20,494 bases of DNA from positions 1-20,494 of the forward strand of contig DATFRP010000310.1 of NCBI GenBank assembly GCA_035263125.1, read 5' to 3'. A program made the position numbers and the translations under genes. The DNA is from Gp6-AA40 sp035263125. GTDB lineage: Bacteria > Acidobacteriota > Vicinamibacteria > Vicinamibacterales > UBA2999. Shown piece by piece: positions 18,327-20,494 of the stretch (its first letter is position 1; each line of letters starts with the position of its first letter). The notes under the pieces are model-generated. The model did no database searches. It saw nothing but the letters and a program-made list of their open reading frames with translations, and was not told where the DNA came from.

Positions 18327-20494
18327 ATGAGCACGACCAAGTCTTCTCCTGCGACTCCTGCCGCTACTACGCAACGACCGAACCCGCTTCATCCGTATCC
18401 GGCTTCACGGCCCGCTGAAGGTGCGCGCGTCGAGAAGAAGCCCCCGCTCGATCTCGGGCCTGACAGCATCGCAATTCTCGAGGGCCGCACCTTCATGTGC
18501 TCCAACTCCCTCGGCGACGTTCCGCCGGGATCGATTGGAGGCCTTCTCCACAACGACACGCGCTTCCTGAGCCGCTGGGAGCTGACACTCGGCGGCAAGC
18601 CGCTCAAGCTGCTCAAGTCAGCGGTGGTCGACTACTACGACGCCTCGTTCTTTCTCTTCAATCCCGAACTGCCGGCGCTGGGGCAACGGGAAGGCGCGGT
18701 GGCGGTGAGACGACTTCGATTCGTCGGCAACGGTGTCATCGAGCAGATCGTGGCGGTGAACTCGTCATCCGATCCGATGCGTATCGATCTCAGGCTCGCG
18801 TGCGGCGCCGACTTCGCCGATCTCTTCGAAGTCAGAGACGTGGTGCGCGATCGAAGCGCGAAGACCACTCGGAAGCATGACGATCGCGCTCTCCGTTTCG
18901 GGTACGAGGTGCCCGGCTTCGTCGCCGAGACCACGATCAGGATCAAGCAGAGCGAGATCGTGGACGCGAGCGATCGGCGCGTGATCGCGCAGGCGCCTCC
19001 ACGGATCGAAGGGGACGATCTGGTGTGGAACGTGGAGTTGCAGCCGCGCGAAGGATTGGTCGCGAACCTCGAGGTCGCGCTGCGCAGCAACGAAGGGACG
19101 ATCGAGCCCATTCACCAGGGTTTTGGCGAGCAGCAGGAGGCGTTCGAGGGTCCGCTGGCGAAATGGTTGGCGGAGACCCCGGAATTCGAATCGGACAACG
19201 CCCTGCTGACGAGCGTCATCAACAAATCGATCGTCGATCTCGCGGCGCTTCGGGTCAGTGGTGAGGTCAATGGCGAGCCCTACGTCATGCCCGCTGCCGG
19301 GCTGCCGTGGTTCATGACGCTGTTCGGGCGCGACACGATCATCGCGGCACTCCAGACGATTGCGGTGGGTCCCGAGCTCGCCCGCGGTGCGCTCCACCTC
19401 CTTGGTGAGGCACAGGGCACAAAGGTCGATGACTTCCGCGACGAGGAGCCCGGCAGAATCCTTCACGAGATTCGCGGGGGAGAGCTCACGGTCAAGGGAG
19501 AAAAGCCCCACAGTCCGTACTACGGAACCACCGATGCGACGCCGCTCTGGCTCGTTCTCATGGAACGCTACTGGCAGAGCACGGGGGATGAGGACTTCGT
19601 TCGAAAGCGGTGGAACCGTGTGCTCGCCGCGCTCAACTGGATCGACCGCTACGGCGATCGCGACGGCGACGGCTACGTCGAGTACGGAACGAAGTCGCCG
19701 CAGGGGCTGGGCAACCAGTGCTGGAAGGATTCATGGGACGGCATCCAGTTCAGTGACGGCCGCATCCCGTTTCTTCCGATCGCGACGGTGGAGATCCAGG
19801 GATATGTCTACGACGCTAAACGCAGGGTCGCCCGCATGGCACGTCGCATGTTCCAGGATGAGGAACTGGCCAAGCGGCTCGATCGCGAGGCAGATGACCT
19901 GCGCGAGCGTGTGAACCGCGACTTCTGGTCCGACGATCGCGGCGGCTACTACATCGTCGGCGTCGATGGCGACAAGCGGCCAATCGACTCGATGACCTCG
20001 AACATGGGGCATCTGCTCTGGTCGGGCATTGTTACAGAGGAGCGCGCCCCGATCATCGCGAAACATCTCCTGTCCGATCACATGTTCTCTGGCTGGGGTG
20101 TCCGCACGCTCTCGAGCGACGATCGCGGGTTCAACCCGATCGGGTATCACTGTGGAACGATCTGGCCGCACGACAACGCGATCATCGCAGCCGGCCTCGC
20201 GCGATACGGATTTCGCGACGAGGCGAACCGGATCGCCGTTGCGCAGATCGAAGCGGCGTCGTTTTCCAATTTCAGGCTGCCCGAAGCGTTTGCCGGCTTC
20301 GACCGATCGGTGAGTCGCTTTCCGGTGCCGTATCCGACGGCGTGCAGTCCGCAGGCCTGGGCCACAGGCGCGCCGTTCGAGTTCATGCAGATCATGCTTG
20401 GATCGCAGGTTCGCGACGGTGCGATTCACCTCGACCCCAACATTCCCAAACAATTCGGACGCATCATGATGCGGCGCGTCCATGCGCTGGGAAC
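18327..20494 (+). CDS. Glycogen-debranching-type enzyme (amylo-alpha-1,6-glucosidase family), 3' end cut by window edge
   Basis: My translation gives 722 residues with no stop before the edge. Residues 1-45 are a Ser/Thr/Pro-rich lead. About 47-290 match the bacterial debranching N-terminal domain (SIAILEGRTFMCSNSLGDV, GGLLHNDTRFLSRWEL). About 300-722 form an (alpha/alpha)6 glycosidase domain: PAAGLPWFMTLFGRDT (Asp336), NWIDRYGDRDGDGYVEYG, GLGNQCWKDSWDG, SMTSNMGHLLWSGI, FNPIGYHCGTIWPHDNA and RLPEAFAGF (Glu653). Acidic residues 336 and 653 are candidate catalytic groups. There is no signal peptide, so it is cytoplasmic. Likely role: hydrolysis of alpha-linked oligosaccharide or glycogen branches; related proteins act on other sugars. 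The ribosome-binding site is weak (GGGGAA 13 nt upstream). No in-frame upstream ATG or GTG was found nearby. Confidence 0.88.
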   Translation, partial: MSTTKSSPATPAATTQRPNPLHPYPASRPAEGARVEKKPPLDLGPDSIAILEGRTFMCSNSLGDVPPGSIGGLLHNDTRFLSRWELTLGGKPLKLLKSAVVDYYDASFFLFNPELPALGQREGAVAVRRLRFVGNGVIEQIVAVNSSSDPMRIDLRLACGADFADLFEVRDVVRDRSAKTTRKHDDRALRFGYEVPGFVAETTIRIKQSEIVDASDRRVIAQAPPRIEGDDLVWNVELQPREGLVANLEVALRSNEGTIEPIHQGFGEQQEAFEGPLAKWLAETPEFESDNALLTSVINKSIVDLAALRVSGEVNGEPYVMPAAGLPWFMTLFGRDTIIAALQTIAVGPELARGALHLLGEAQGTKVDDFRDEEPGRILHEIRGGELTVKGEKPHSPYYGTTDATPLWLVLMERYWQSTGDEDFVRKRWNRVLAALNWIDRYGDRDGDGYVEYGTKSPQGLGNQCWKDSWDGIQFSDGRIPFLPIATVEIQGYVYDAKRRVARMARRMFQDEELAKRLDREADDLRERVNRDFWSDDRGGYYIVGVDGDKRPIDSMTSNMGHLLWSGIVTEERAPIIAKHLLSDHMFSGWGVRTLSSDDRGFNPIGYHCGTIWPHDNAIIAAGLARYGFRDEANRIAVAQIEAASFSNFRLPEAFAGFDRSVSRFPVPYPTACSPQAWATGAPFEFMQIMLGSQVRDGAIHLDPNIPKQFGRIMMRRVHALG

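Noticed and set aside
18041..18340. 100-codon N-terminal extension of the TonB receptor
   Set aside because: It overlaps the divergent enzyme's start and would bury the signal peptide; the ATG at 18040 has a GGAGG site and a normal export signal.

Overview
The window is high-GC, gene-dense DNA that looks like an environmental Gram-negative chromosome. The clearest lineage hints are a TonB receptor with an N-terminal carboxypeptidase-regulatory-like domain, a secreted PQQ dehydrogenase, a two-domain glycogen-debranching-type enzyme, and many degenerate palindromic repeats between genes. I would guess Acidobacteriota (Vicinamibacteria-like). That is inference from gene content; no rRNA or tRNA marker is present.

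Layout. (1) 1-4669 is a signalling block. A hybrid histidine kinase (GAF-PAS-HisKA-HATPase-REC-REC-HPt) runs leftward off the edge. It is divergent, by only 47 bp, from a receiver fused to an RsbW-like ATPase domain and a STAS antagonist. A two-ACT-domain GcvR-like protein follows. (2) 4718-8831, minus strand, is VOC protein > malate synthase-like enzyme > PQQ-dependent dehydrogenase, probably co-transcribed. (3) 9097-12435, minus strand, is a tight five-gene row: BamE-like membrane-anchored protein > LOG-family phosphoribohydrolase > NAD(P)-binding reductase > SAM methyltransferase > metallophosphoesterase. ACGGAG-type repeats lie at both ends. (4) 12822-15101, minus strand, holds a TauE/SafE-type permease and then an OxlT-type oxalate/formate antiporter. 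(5) 15102-15640 is non-coding, with operator-like repeats and hairpins. (6) 15641-18040 (minus) is a TonB-dependent receptor, divergent from a glycogen-debranching-type enzyme (18327 to the right edge). The 286-bp gap between them carries a strong 19-bp palindrome.

How the genes may work together. The kinase, receiver-ATPase and STAS protein look like a phosphorelay feeding a partner-switching module, with no sigma factor or PP2C phosphatase in view. PQQ dehydrogenase, malate synthase, the GcvR-like protein and the OxlT-type carrier all touch C2/C1 metabolism, but a single pathway is not proved. The receptor and debranching enzyme suggest glycan or oligosaccharide use.

The most unusual structural theme is repeats entering genes. 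Palindromic repeats form the last codons of the STAS and ACT genes, supply the stop codon of the TauE gene, abut the stop codons of three more genes, and encode the N-terminus of a fifth protein. The two edge genes are partial, and many long open frames opposite the real genes are high-GC shadows.
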